A program made the translations under genes and the position numbers. DNA of 64,000 nt from Gymnopus androsaceus JB14 (Eukaryota > Basidiomycota > Agaricomycetes > Agaricales > Omphalotaceae), in contig ML769625.1 in NCBI GenBank assembly GCA_009733575.1, forward strand, positions 40,233 to 104,232, given 5' to 3'. The notes beneath the pieces are model-generated. The model searched no databases. It saw nothing but the letters and a program-made list of their open reading frames with translations, and had not been told where the DNA came from. Numbering within the stretch: position 1 is the stretch's first letter; each line of letters starts with the position of its first letter. This document shows, in pieces, positions 48,425 to 59,520 of this stretch.

Positions 48425-50285
48425 ATGAGTGAAACACCTAGCGCTAATACGCGCAACACACCCGACTCGGTCTCAGACCTGCAAAAAACACCAAAAGGCA
48501 ATCGTACATCCAAAAATCCCGCTTCCCGCTCTTCGTCTCGCGCTTCCTCTCCTACTGGGACCCGTTATAAATCGGACGTCCGTTACGACCCAATGTCTGG
48601 CAAAAATACCAGCTCCACTCAGTCTCGAATCCCATCCCGTCGTCACAGTATCTCGTTGAACCCGGAAACACCAGCTCATTCGGAATTCCGACAGAGGACA
48701 TGGACGAAGACAATCCCTTTAACGCTCCCACCATGCCGACACCGACAGAACTGACACCTACCCAGATAATCACGACCATGGTAGACAACCTCGTCAGCCA
48801 ATGGTTAATCATGGAACGACATCTGCCACAAAACCTCGGAGAGATCTTGGGCGAACCGGGGAGGACCTTACTCGGGATGCTGGAGAACTCAGGGATACGG
48901 GGTAGGAGACAGACACAAGAACAGGGGAACCCCATACTGTCTAAACTGGACAACCTTTGTGAGTCCATGACCACCGCTCATAATGCTAATGAGGCCCGCT
49001 TTGCTAGAATCGAGCGCAAGCTCCAGCTAGCAACAACACCTCCAGCCCCCAACTGGGCTGCAGACTCATACGCAGCGCGCGCATCTTCAATTACCGCCAC
49101 CAACAAAACACCAACACCGAAACCGAAACCTGTGCTCACCGCCCCTACCCACCCTGCTACGAGACGTGAACGCGATAGGATCTCGCGTTTCGTCGTTTAT
49201 TTCAACGGCAAAGTACCCGACGCTGAACGGAACGACAGCTATGCGATCGTACGCTCCATCAACGAGCTCACTGAGGGGAAAACCGAGGTCAAGGCGGCTA
49301 CTGCCAAATGGAATGGTAACGGTAACCTAGCTATATCTGTCCTTCCAGGACAGCAAGCCGAAGCGCTGAAGCCTCTCTTTATTACCCTTCATAAAGCATA
49401 CACTAAATCTGGCCTAACCCCACAGGATACTCGGCTCGACGAAGAATGGAACCGAATTGTCGTTGACGCTGTTCCGACCGGCACGAAGTGGAAATTCCAC
49501 AACAGCCACCCCAGCAGACCACACACGCCCGCCGAGCTCCTCAGGGAGCTGATCACCTACAACCCCGCCTCGCCTCAGCCAGGATTGCGGAAGAACCACG
49601 GTTCCTATCTGCTCCTGCTGACCTAATGCAGGCGGGAAAAGCTGAGTCCTCATTCCGCTTTGCAATTCTGGACAAGGATATTACTGATGAAATCCTTGCA
49701 GAAGGACGACTTATTATGTTTGGGAAAAGCTGTCGCGTACGAAAGTACCAGGACAGGTCGCGAGGGCAGTCAACACCCCAATGCCATGTCTGCAAAGACT
49801 TTGGGCATACTGGGGACCGCTGTAAAGCAAAGCGCCGATGCGGACTATGTGGTGAACCACATACTGAGTTGGAGCATACACTACAGTGCGAGTCGTGCCA
49901 GGCTGATTGCCAGGTAGACGTTGACTTCAGTGAGGAGTCCCTTCAGTTGGGCCTCATTGGTACATGTACACATAATGTATGTTGCGTAAACTGTGTTGCG
50001 AAGGGACACAAGGAGACCGCCCACCGTGCAGACAGCCGGCAATGCCCGGAGCGCACTCGACAGATTGGGTCTATGCGAGATAACAACCGTGCTCCGACGC
50101 AGGGAATAAGCTCTACTGAACCTTCCCGGAGGCAAGGGAAGAAGCAGAGACGAACCAAGGTTGCGGGGAAACCCCAGCCACAAGGGATTCAGACAGGGAA
50201 TGCTTTTGCAACTCTGGAGGAGGAATCCCTAGATCCTGTAACCCAACTGAGTGGAACATCGGACATGGGTGATATCCATGATTAA
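48425..50285 (+). pseudogene. LINE ORF1 (nucleic-acid-binding, CCHC knuckles), frameshifted
   Basis: The ATG at 48425 (MSETPSANTRNTPDS) opens a Ser/Thr-rich N-terminus. The frame changes near 48655 into EDMDEDNPFNAPTMPTPTEL and a helical region, and changes again near 49595 (AAC CAC GG, where one C seems missing) into RFLSAPADLMQAGKAESSF. The C-terminal part has a canonical knuckle CHVCKDFGHTGDRC (C-x2-C-x4-H-x4-C), then CGLCGEPHTELEHTLQC and CVNCVAKGHKETAHR...C, the usual knuckle trio of Tad1/I-type ORF1 proteins that coat the element RNA. The stop TAA (50283-50285) overlaps the next start in ATGATTAA. The two shifts make this copy defective if the sequence is right. Confidence 0.75.
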
Positions 50286-52137
50286 TCCGACTTCTACCAC
50301 CCAGCCAGTACACCTTCGGTTTGCACAACTCAATGCAAACAAGAAGAAGAATCCAATCATTGCCCTCCTCAACGCCCGGATCCAGGACTTCGAAATCTTG
50401 TTCATTGAAGAACCTAACTGGTCTTTCATTGGCAAGGATGGGGAACGCACCATTTTGGGCGCTGTGAACCATGCGAGCTCCTGGACTCCAATATCACCAA
50501 TTCCATCCTCCCCTGACACTGTTCACCCACGTGTCTATGCATATGTGAAGATCGGAATAGATGCTGAAGTCACTCTTCGGACTGACATAGCATGTGACCG
50601 GGATATCATGGTGCTAGATATTACACCACGCGGGGGTGAAACAACCACATATATTTATTTCTACAATGACCCCACACTCGGTCGCCAACAAATCCTTTGG
50701 CGTATCCGACATCTTGAGCTTCCGCTCAACCGGCCAACAGTTCTCACTGGGGATGGAAACATCCACAGCATCCGTTGGTCAAGAGGTGAACCAAGAGCTT
50801 CAACTATTACAGATGAAATAGTGGAATGGCTAGATGAGCATAATTTTATTCTCCTGAATAAAAAAGGTCAATGTACTCACTTCCCCCATGCTAAAGACAG
50901 ACACCCTTCAGTCATTGACCTGACCTGGACAAACACGCAGGCCATTGCAGCAGATGCTACTCGGGAATGGGCATTAGATCCAGACCTGTCAGTTGGCTCT
51001 GACCATACAGGGATTAGGTGGAAACTATCATGTGGTGAAGCCGAAATCAATAACCCAATGGGTGTGAAGTATAACATAAAGGATGTCAATCCCAAGGACT
51101 GGAAAGAGGCATTCAATGAAGAAATTGAACACCAAATGGATAAGCTCTCACTACTCCTAGATGAGAACCAAGAGCTAACCCATGATGAACTAGATGCAGC
51201 TGCAGAAGCATTCTCTGATGCTATGCAGGCTGCAACTGCAAAAATTGCACCAATTCGGAAGCCAAGTCCCCGGGCAAAACCCTGGTGGGATGATACCTGC
51301 ACACAAGCCCTAAATCGGGTCCAGGTGGCTGAAAGAGCTGAGCGCCGCCATCGTATGGAATATGGGTGTACTGATGTATCACTTAGGAACAACACAAATC
51401 ATGAAGAAAATCACTTCAAAGGGCTGGTCAAGTGGAAGAAGGGAAGCTGGGCAGTAAAAACAGTTGAAGAAGCCCACCCAGAGGACATGTGGAGCTTCCG
51501 GAAATGGTCCAAAGGGGGGCGGAACTACCCAACACCTGCCATAAAGCGACCTGGACGTCCACCAGCCACAACACATGAAGAAAAATGTGAAGCACTACGG
51601 GAGGAACTATACCAGCCCCCACCAGATCTCCCAGATGAGTATCTAGTTAATCTCACTGATACGCTACCTGGAGACCTCCCTTTCCATAATTTGACAGACA
51701 CCGAGGTGATTGAGGCCCTGGACAACACCTCCAACACGTCTGCACCCGGTTTCTCACAGCAATCTTACAAGCAGGTCAAATGGGCACTGCAGAGCCAACG
51801 TGAGATTCTTATTGCACTCTACCGCCAGTGTCTACATGCAGGATACCATCCTAAGACATGGAGATGGGCTATTGCTGTAGCCTTACGAAAACCGCGAAAA
51901 CCAGACTACTCAGAACCACGAGCCTATCGACTCATTACACTCCTGGAGTGCCTGGGTAAGGTCCTAGAGAAGATAGTAGCACACGTCCTCGCACCTCGAG
52001 CATGTAGACTGATGAGGTGTCATCAACTACTCGAGAAATCACAGATGGCGCCTCAGAGAAGGGGCGGGAGGAGAAAGCAGCGCAGTGTACAGAAGCAATT
52101 ATTTGCGGCAAGAGCGCGCCATATGAGATCATACTGA
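50278..52137 (+). pseudogene. LINE ORF2, endonuclease and N-terminal reverse transcriptase, truncated
   Basis: The ATG at 50278 opens a 619-codon frame. The first ~240 residues form an APE-type endonuclease: RFAQLNANK (Asn), ILFIEEP (Glu), VLTGDGNIHSIRW (Asp-x-Asn), VIDLTWTN and the terminal SDHTGIRW (Ser-Asp-His). A linker of ~200 residues leads to the reverse-transcriptase entry motif AVALRKPRKPDYSEPRAYRL followed by LLECLGKVLEKIVA. After this, near 52000, the sequence stops resembling reverse transcriptase and the frame closes at 52137. The endonuclease residues look intact, so nicking activity could survive, but reverse transcription could not. Confidence 0.8.
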
Positions 52138-55075
52138 ACATTACACAGCGAAGTCGATTCTTATCATTTACATTGAGATCGCAGAGAGACAATAGAGGTG
52201 ACTATGTCAATGCAACCAAGAAACTCACGAGTCAAGATCTTGCGAGCTATTGGTATGCAATAATGGAACACACCGCAGCGTAGATGTACCTTCTTTGTCA
52301 GTATATATTAAGTCTCGAATTACCGATCTATTGCCCTTACTCATCACTTCTCTGCCAAATATGCTTGCGTCATTTACTCCCCGCCCCCGCTCTCACCTTT
52401 CAACTTTCATACCTTCCTGTATATCATTTTTTGACACGAAGACACACAGATAACCTCACCAGAATCGTATAGCTAGTATGATCTGCGAAGCTAGAAAAGA
52501 GCAGACGAGCGCATAAGTGTATCTCTCAACAGTGTCTATATTTATCACGCGAGCGAGGCAATACCAATTGGTTGTGGCGTAGACAGCATCATTAACCATG
52601 AGAGAACACAGATAACCCAGTCAAGAACCACTTCTCCACAGTTGTGGATATGCATGCGCGACTGATATTGCGCCTCCAGGGGAGGACACAATGTGAGAGA
52701 AGATTATCAATTATGTCAATAGGATGCCTACACCACACGCCACTCAAGAGCGGCGCCGCGCGCACTCTTCTCGCACATATATGATTACAGTCAACAGCGT
52801 AATCACATCAACACAGTGATGTCTCACTGAGACGATGAGCTCTTATGACTAAACAGAAAGACCAGGCAGCCACTAGAGTCTGCGCATATTCACGCCACAC
52901 AAGTGGTATGCTCAGAGCTCGCTCTCACAACACACACAGCAAGACTAACACACGATATCCCCGAGGAAGGACGGACGCCTATAGCAGGACAGCAAGAGAG
53001 AGCAAGCTGGCCTCGAAATTGTCTCACTCGCCTCTATAACACCACCGCACTATGCATCATCTCTCACGTCGAGCGCACAAGTCTTGTTACCGAGAACACT
53101 TGCTCTGCGCGTTTGCGCGCCCGATCACAATCTGGCTACATACGAGTAATATTTTTAGGAATCGTATGTCACCTGCCCCGCTTATCTAGTACTCATCGCG
53201 CCTGTCTCACATATACCAGACACACAGACGATCCCAAATCTCTATAGCTTATCAGCGCACAAGCACGTCTACAATAGATCGGCATACATCACGAAACTAG
53301 CAGAGTGTGGGTTCCGCGCAATAGCAGCACTGTCTCATACGATCTACGCAATGGGCGCGGAATATGGATATATAGGTTTGGGTTATCATACAATTTTGAT
53401 TTGACATATACCCGAGCCCTCTGATTAACATCAAATGTCAGTAATAGCCGATACAACCACCCTGGCACACCATATATGCGAGTCGCGGCGCGTTCTGCCT
53501 CCTTCCAATAACCCCTTTCACCCATTGAACGATGATACCGTATATACTGGAACATTCCGCCGCATTGTCACATGCCAACCTAGCTCTGTCAAATGGCTTT
53601 CTCTGGAGTAAATACAACTTTGAAGGGTGAGGGATATCTCAGAGAGCCAGCCAGCATAGAGCGGGAAACCTGATCTTACAAACTATCCCGAACGTTACAA
53701 GGACAATCTCATTGGCAGATATTTGCTAGGAAGGCCAAAAGACCAGTATGGACTCCGCCACAAGATCTGAACTCACTAGGAGTTTTGCAAACTACTGTCA
53801 ATGGGTCTCTATCTTCCCGACGCACACGAGCATGCGGCTTCATGTTACAAGGCTATGCGTAATTTTTTCCTCTATTTCGCGAAATACCAGTACATATGCA
53901 CATCGTGCAGCACGTGTTCGCTCGCGCGCGGCTAACCCCCCTCAAAATCCTCAAAAACTGCTCACATGTGTCCAATAAACCGTTGCTTTTTATCCGTTCT
54001 AGAGCATTTGTGCTGTCTGTCTTCAAGCGCACTTCAACCGCCAGTATCATTGCGGCAATGGAGATTGAAGCCTCCCTATCCCACCAATCCGAATAGAACT
54101 GTCTGTTTGACCATAGCCCTGAGCGCAACTGGTCGCTTTCCGAATTCAACACAGATAAGCACAATACAACCTTAATTATACATAGCCAATCTCATTATTG
54201 TATTGACCTTGCGAGTAGGCAGCAGACGAGGAAACCCTCTCCTACCATTTGCACTACCAGCACATACAATTCAACAAAACCAAACACGTGAAAATGGGCA
54301 AACAGGAATCAACATACGCACAGCCCACACACCTACGCGGAGCACGACATCGCGCAACTCACACCCCTGCTCACATTCAAGAGACCATGAGTCAGTGACT
54401 CTCATTCAACGTCGCACACACCTCTCATCGGGGGCGCGCATAGCACCAAGACGCCCTCAGTTTTTAGCCTGACCGGCTGAAGATTCAGTATACACCACAC
54501 CACCAAAACCTTCATTAGACAGTAATCATAAAGTGAGTATGGGATATGTAGATTGGAGAGATCGACTGCCTGTCAGCGACTGTTTGAGATCACAATTACC
54601 AATGGCACATAAGTATTTCCCCTCTTTCCACAAACTATTCATACGTTCCAGTCCGAAAACCATCCATACCTAGAGCTCACAACAGACCGGGGACTCCAGG
54701 ACCTTTGCTAACCCCAAAAACCCGTAAATGCAGCCTTCCGGAATCACTCGCTTTAATCCCCCAGAGTTTCGATTCAACCGATGCCGTGGCGCCGAAAAGC
54801 CGGTTACGCGGGTGCGGAGTCAATGTTTTTTTGTCATCCGCTATCTCCTAAAAGTATACGACAACCGAAACAGCGTGCGTATACATCCGAAAAGCAACTT
54901 GCGCGAAACATTAGTTCGGTTGCTACCCCGAGCTGGACAGTCATATATTCGCCTGAGAAATATCTCTTCGTATACCAAGCGACCATCACTTGAGCCTTGC
55001 GTCAGGTTATAAGCGCGCATATATGCCTTTTCACAATTCGCAAAACAACCGATAATTGACCCATCGTCTGCTCAA
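52010..55075. other. Corrupted reverse-transcriptase region of the LINE
   Basis: The length fits the missing polymerase palm and thumb plus linker (about 1000 codons), yet no frame is open for long in either strand. A few fragments still read as LINE protein, for example IIAAMEIEASL near 54045-54078, continuing one frame over as PPIRIELSV near 54080. The composition shifts toward CACA/GCGC-rich strings. It is either heavily decayed DNA or a badly assembled stretch. Confidence 0.5.
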
Positions 55076-55077
55076 TA

Positions 55078-55908
55078 TTGTTTACCAGATCACTGGCGGC
55101 ATCAGGTGTTGACGCGATATTTGACACATCGCCAAAACCTGGACAGCTCTATTGTTCAATTTTCTACCAAAAAGTCACTGAATTCCTACAAACTGACGAA
55201 TCTCACACAGTTGAAGTTGCATGGACCCCAAGCCATACGGGAATCATAGGCAATGAGCGGGCTGACGAATTAGCAAAGTTGGGAACCGAAATGGCTAACG
55301 ACGAGGGCTGGAGTCGAACGCGAGCCAATGCTCTTCGAATGTCTAAAGCTAGAGCCGAAAAGGAGTGGAAGAGGAAGTGGGATGGTAGATCGATATATGG
55401 CCGATTTGCCATTGCTAACAGAACTCCCCCTTCACTCAAACCCACGACACGATTCAAAGAGACCAAACGAGAGGTCTTTGGCCGCCTTATGCAGTGCCGA
55501 ACAGGGCACGGCTACATAGGCGAGTACTTCTCAAAATTTGTACCCACTAAGAACGTTGACTGCCCTTGCGGCGAATATTTTCAGACCCGTGAACACATAC
55601 TGCGCTCATGCCCTCAATACAAAAATGCTCGTGATATCCTACGAAAAGTCTCCCCAGACATATGTCTGGCAGACATCCTAGGCACGGAGGAGGGTATTGA
55701 GGCTCTGATAGAATTCCTGAAGGTAACAGGGGCCTTTGCACGGAATGGCACACCATGGAAACCTTCAGAAGAGCCGATCTACAAACCGCGGAGCATGTGG
55801 GATGAATTGGATGACCTTCTCGAAATACCAGACGAGGAAAGACCCCCGGAAGCCGACTGGAGGGATGAAGTTATCGACTACGATGAGAACCCCCCAGAAC
55901 CACCTTAG
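55078..55908 (+). pseudogene. LINE RNase H and C-terminal domain
   Basis: An open frame of about 276 codons. After SPKPGQLYCSIFYQKVTEFL comes the RNase H C-terminal core VEVAWTPSHTGIIGNERADE, with the conserved His and Asp. A zinc-binding-like CPCGEYFQTREHILRSCPQY (C-x-C...H...C) follows, as in many Tad1/I-like elements. The N-terminal half of RNase H, including the first two acidic residues, is lost in the corrupted stretch. The frame ends at TAG 55908, with an acidic, Pro-rich tail. Confidence 0.8.
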
Positions 55909-56407
55909 ATCCCTCATTTTCCACACTTCCAAGCTTCACCCATACATCTACCTGCTGTTGCACAAGTCCCAAGAGCATTGGTGCGCTGGGCTCACTACCC
56001 AGTAGCGTGGGATTTGGCTCGTCCGTGAAGAGAGGAACAACGGGCGGGCTACCCAAGATCCGGCAAGAGCATGAACGCCACGGTGCGGTTACGCCCGAAA
56101 AGCGGACTTGGTTTTGCCCTGGTGCTCCTCCTCCATGTTGGGACGGCGTGCAATATGCTTTCTTATGTTTATGATTCAATTATGTATATGACTTCTCTTC
56201 TCATTCCAAAAAGATCCCAGGATCGAGTATCGATACATATGTCTACTATCTACAGCCACACACACACAAGGACCCATAGCTATACGGACCCCCATTGGCC
56301 ACACACGTATCACATACCATTACAGACTGGAGCCTAAAACAGCTCCCCGCGCCTTAGTACATAGCCTTACTTACATACGCGGTATAACAGAATACAAAAA
56401 AAAAAAA

Positions 56408-56422
56408 GATGTCAAAGGCGGG
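56408..56422. repeat. Target-site duplication, right copy
   Basis: GATGTCAAAGGCGGG directly follows the 12-A tail and is identical to 48287-48301. Confidence 0.9.
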
Positions 56423-56892
56423 AAACATTCTATCAGCACATAGCAGCGGTTCCTCGCTCTCCCACAAGATTGGTTCTTGTCTACTGAAGTCAGAAATACG
56501 GTTGACTTGTCTAGACATGAACTGGTATTCGGAGGAGTATTTGTTGCTTTGAGAGCCAGCGGTGAGCCATAGAATATGATATGAATTGCCATCACTCGAG
56601 ATCTGAAGCGCAGAGTGTAAGAACAACATTCATATAGCAAATTGTACCTTACAGTGTACGATTTAGAGATTGTACCAATAGTATCAATGACAAGTTCAGC
56701 ATTGCTATCAATACATGTGTATGTTGTTGTTGTAGCTGCTGAAGGAACATCGAAATTACAGTGGTTGACTATTCCCGGAACACTTTCGATGGGGCAAAAA
56801 TCTCTAGACATTCGTATATTGCCACACCAAGAGAGGTTATAATCGGATATATCTGCAAGACTCTGTTCAAGGACAGGATTTTTGAGTGACAT

Positions 56893-58196
56893 GGTGGAGG
56901 GAAGGAAAGGGACAATTGTTCAGGTAGGCAAAAATGCGCAATATTTATAGGACAAAAATACTTCCACGGAACAAAAGCTATTGTCGCTATTGATAAGCCA
57001 GCCAATCGGTAAGGAGAAGGGCTTACACCCGCGTACACCTATCCACACACCCTACATACAACAGTTCCTTTATTAGCTCTTCATTCAGGCAGTAGCTATA
57101 AAAGTTGGAGGACCAGGTAGTTGAGGTAAACCAGCTCGGATTTGATCCGAGTGCGATGATGGCAATGATGCCATCATTTGAGCGGAGTCGGACATGCAAC
57201 AACTGAAGTAACACGGGAAGGAAGTTACCGTAAGTTCGCCGGGCTTACCGTGAACTTACTATAAACTAACGCCGGCCGCAACGTAATTTCACCGTCTTAG
57301 TGCTTGTTTACTGTAATTTCTCCGTCAGTCCGGCGGGCTTACGGTAGCTTGCTTCCTGTGTAAATAAACCTGAAAAATAGGGCTATGAACCGCGGTCGGC
57401 ATTTGCTCAAGTCAACATACGCATACTTTTTGTGGTGGTGACTCCTACAGGACCGTAACCAAAGATCGGTTCAAATGCAGTAAACAAATTCATAAATAAA
57501 GTACAACCTAAATAAAGTACAAAGTAGGAATTCTTTCGGTACAACTCATATTGTACAACTACAGTTAAAGACCATTATCTTATACAAGAAATCAATACAT
57601 CATCAATATCAGTGCACCCACTGAGTTTCAGAAAAAAAGCTTGCAGGACAACATGTTCATATTACATTAGAGAACCTACCTGAATAATCTCAGTATTTTT
57701 CGGATTTTTTTGATTCATAGATCGCAGAAAAACGTTGTATAACACGGCGATCTCATTCACATCAAAATCCCACCCTTTTCGGCATCTCTGTGGCAACGAG
57801 CACACAAGGTCCCAATAACATCTATGGTGCTAAAACATTAATTCGATGTCCTAGAATAATATTCAGTTGTCCTAAATCAACCCCACATTTTTGGTGGCTT
57901 TCTACATGTAGAAAAAGTTTGTATAAGTAGGTGATCTCGTATAATAGACCGATCTTTAACTGTATCAGCCAAAAAAGGTAACATACACGGAGACAGCATA
58001 TTGTACAATCACTGTCATACTAAAGTACAACGTAGGATTTTGAAAATAGAGACAGAAGCTTATATTGTAACACTGAGAGAATTACCTGAGATTCGAACGA
58101 CTTACCTCTAGGCAATGAACACAGGTACCATCACGACATTAGAAGATATAATGTACCTTGGTAGAAGCAAACCTTGAAGGGACGAAGGCGGTATGT
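56893..58196. other. Intergenic with a MITE; remainder unassigned
   Basis: Apart from the host-gene promoter (about 56893-57000) and the MITE at 57212-57360, no gene is supported. Two short direct repeats (ATAAAGTACAAC / AAAGTACAACGTAGGA) occur near 57496-57530 and 58020-58040. The stretch is AT-rich. Confidence 0.35.
57212..57360. mobile_element. 149-bp MITE with 30-bp inverted ends and TAA duplications (PIF/Harbinger-like)
   Basis: The left end CACGGGAAGGAAGTTACCGT and the complement of the right end CACAGGAAGCAAGCTACCGT continue as inverted repeats over 30 bp with 25 matches. TAA lies immediately outside both ends (57209-57211 and 57361-57363), the 3-bp target preference known for PIF/Harbinger elements. 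An internal hairpin GTAAGTTC...GAACTTAC lies next to the left end. No coding capacity. Confidence 0.65.
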
Positions 58197-59096
58197 TCAG
58201 GCGTGTGTGATCCAATGCTGCAAATTTTGCCTGGTGCAAATTGTACCATCAAGGCCCAAGTCCCTGGCGGTGTAGTTTGGTTGATTAACAAGGTCATTAG
58301 GTCGAGGCCAATCATGGTGGTGGTGCCAACGACGAAGACAATCCCCATGTAGTTCCCAGGCCCCGTCGTCGCGTCTCAGCCAGTGACTATCGGGTGCAAG
58401 CGAAACAAAAATGAGGTGAGGCAACACCGTCGACCACATGACCAATGCAGATGCACACGCAGGCAAATAATAGTGACAAGGGGCCCGAGGATAGCAACAG
58501 TGGATGTGCTCATCATCTAAACTAGCAATAACCAACGTTCTCAGGTAATGCACCCCAATTAGATGTGTAATCGCAAGTCGTTTGAATTCCAACTAAATTC
58601 TAGACGTCAGTATGTACTCGAGCTGGTCAAGTAATCTCACCTCGGTAATAAAACCAGTGACATAAAAATATTCCAGATGTTGGAGTACAGGGAATTGAAT
58701 GAACGTTCTTCGGAGTGATGACTTGCTCCAGTACTGATAACAAATCCGCAACCTTGTCACCGCAGGGAAGATGTAGAAGAAGGGTTCCAAAGCCTTCATC
58801 TTGGGTAATCCCACATCCGTCAAAGTCAACTCGGTGATTGTGGAAAGTGAGGCCCTCGCGATTGGCAACATGGCCAAACGGCAAGATAAATGAGTGAGTT
58901 TGGGCAAAATACTGACAGGGACATCTGGTTCATTCAAGCGGATGTACGAGCCACGCATCACGGGATTCTTTACTTCAGATACACGACGTAAGATGTCGAT
59001 GTATGCATGACCAACAGCGAGAGGACTGGAAAACACCGATCTCCAGGAACAAGCATGTGATATGATTTCGAGGGTCTTCAATGACTATAAGAGTGC
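58197..59096 (-). pseudogene. 5'-truncated leucine-rich (F-box-type) gene
   Basis: An exon from about 59096 (after a splice acceptor CTCTTATAG) reads SLKTLEIISHACSWRSVFSS and leucine-rich stretches LTHLSCRLAMLPIARASLST, ITELTLTDVGLPKMKALEPF and LQHLEYFYVTGFITE to a GTGAGA donor near 58640. A ~48-bp intron ends near 58593, and the last exon (LEFKRLAITHLIGVHYLRTL onward) ends at a stop at 58197. The pattern matches the C-terminal two thirds of mushroom F-box/LRR proteins. No F-box exon is found upstream: from 59100 the sequence turns into repeats with telomere-like units, so the 5' part seems lost or displaced. It is possibly still a C-terminal remnant only. Confidence 0.5.
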
Positions 59097-59340
59097 CAGT
59101 TTTGTCTAAACAAATGAGACTCCATCCAACATGAATTAAACAAGGTTAAACAACCACACTGGGCCAAAACAATGATTTCCGTACAGCCTGAACGAGGCAT
59201 CGTGGGAAAAAACTGACACCCCCCCCCTGCCCCGGTTCGTTGATCTATAGCCAACCATATGCTTACTTAAGCAAAGTGGCTTAACCCTAGCCCTGTATGA
59301 TGTCTCTCCTATATTTAAACAGTGGGGGCAAGCCCCCACA
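59097..59340. other. Repeat border sequence
   Basis: No gene. It contains a C9 tract (about 59218-59226), TTTAAACA-type strings and AGTGGGGGCAAGCCCCCACA (an inverted repeat at about 59321-59340), leading into the telomere-like block. Confidence 0.35.
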
Positions 59341-59520
59341 CCCCCAATTTCATCCTTATCCCTAACCCTAACCACCTAACCCCTAACCCCTAACCCCACC
59401 TACTTAATCTCATGTGTTGACCAGGCTAGGGTTAGCTAGCGCTAACCCTACCCTTAACTTTCCCACAGTCATGTGCTGACCAGGTCAGGGTTAGCTGAAG
59501 CTAACCCTAACCCTAACTTT
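59341..59520. repeat. Interstitial telomere-like CCCTAA repeats with two hairpins
   Basis: Runs of CCCTAA and CCCCTAA occupy about 59360-59400. Two ~60-bp tandem units follow, each starting TCATGTG.TGACCAGG and each holding a perfect hairpin: AGGGTTAGC-TAGC-GCTAACCCT (59428-59449) and AGGGTTAGCT-GA-AGCTAACCCT (59487-59508). Fungal telomeres are usually (TTAGGG)n, so this is an interstitial or subtelomeric copy, or the end of a transposon that carries such repeats. Confidence 0.75.

Larger units (their letters stand above)
48302..56407 (+). mobile_element. Non-LTR retrotransposon (LINE, Tad1/I-like with RNase H), degenerate in the middle
   Basis: The element is bounded by the 15-bp duplication and ends in 12 A residues (56396-56407). 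In order it holds a 5' leader, ORF1 with CCHC knuckles (48425-50285), an ORF2 with endonuclease and the start of reverse transcriptase (50278-52137), a corrupted stretch (about 52010-55075), an RNase H part (55078-55908) and a 3' UTR of about 490 bp. The order nuclease, reverse transcriptase, RNase H is that of Tad1/I-type fungal elements. It cannot be autonomous as written, since the catalytic YxDD region of the reverse transcriptase was not found. Confidence 0.85.
48117..56892 (-). pseudogene. Small host gene split by a retrotransposon
   Basis: Exon 1 is 56653-56892 (ATG at 56892, MSLKNPVLEQSLADISDYNL); intron 56603-56652 (GTAAGG...CTTCAG); exon 2 begins at 56602 (ISSDGNSYHILWLTAGSQSN) and runs into the retrotransposon at 56408. 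Beyond the element it resumes at 48286: with one copy of the duplicated target removed, exon 2 ends CADRMFPAFDIN with a GTAAGC donor; intron 48225-48283; exon 3 is 48117-48224, starting NVIIVNPAYSLQWFEGIRVV and ending MLFRTK. The pre-insertion protein would be about 181 residues, with no recognised domain. A TATA box (TATAAATA on the minus strand, near 56949) lies about 57 bp upstream of the ATG. The element is in the opposite orientation, so the allele is most likely disabled unless an 8.1-kb insertion can be bypassed. Confidence 0.7.

Noticed and set aside
56896..57200. Possible tRNA near GGATTTGATCCGAG
   Set aside because: No acceptor stem or T-arm consensus (GGTTCGA) could be fitted.
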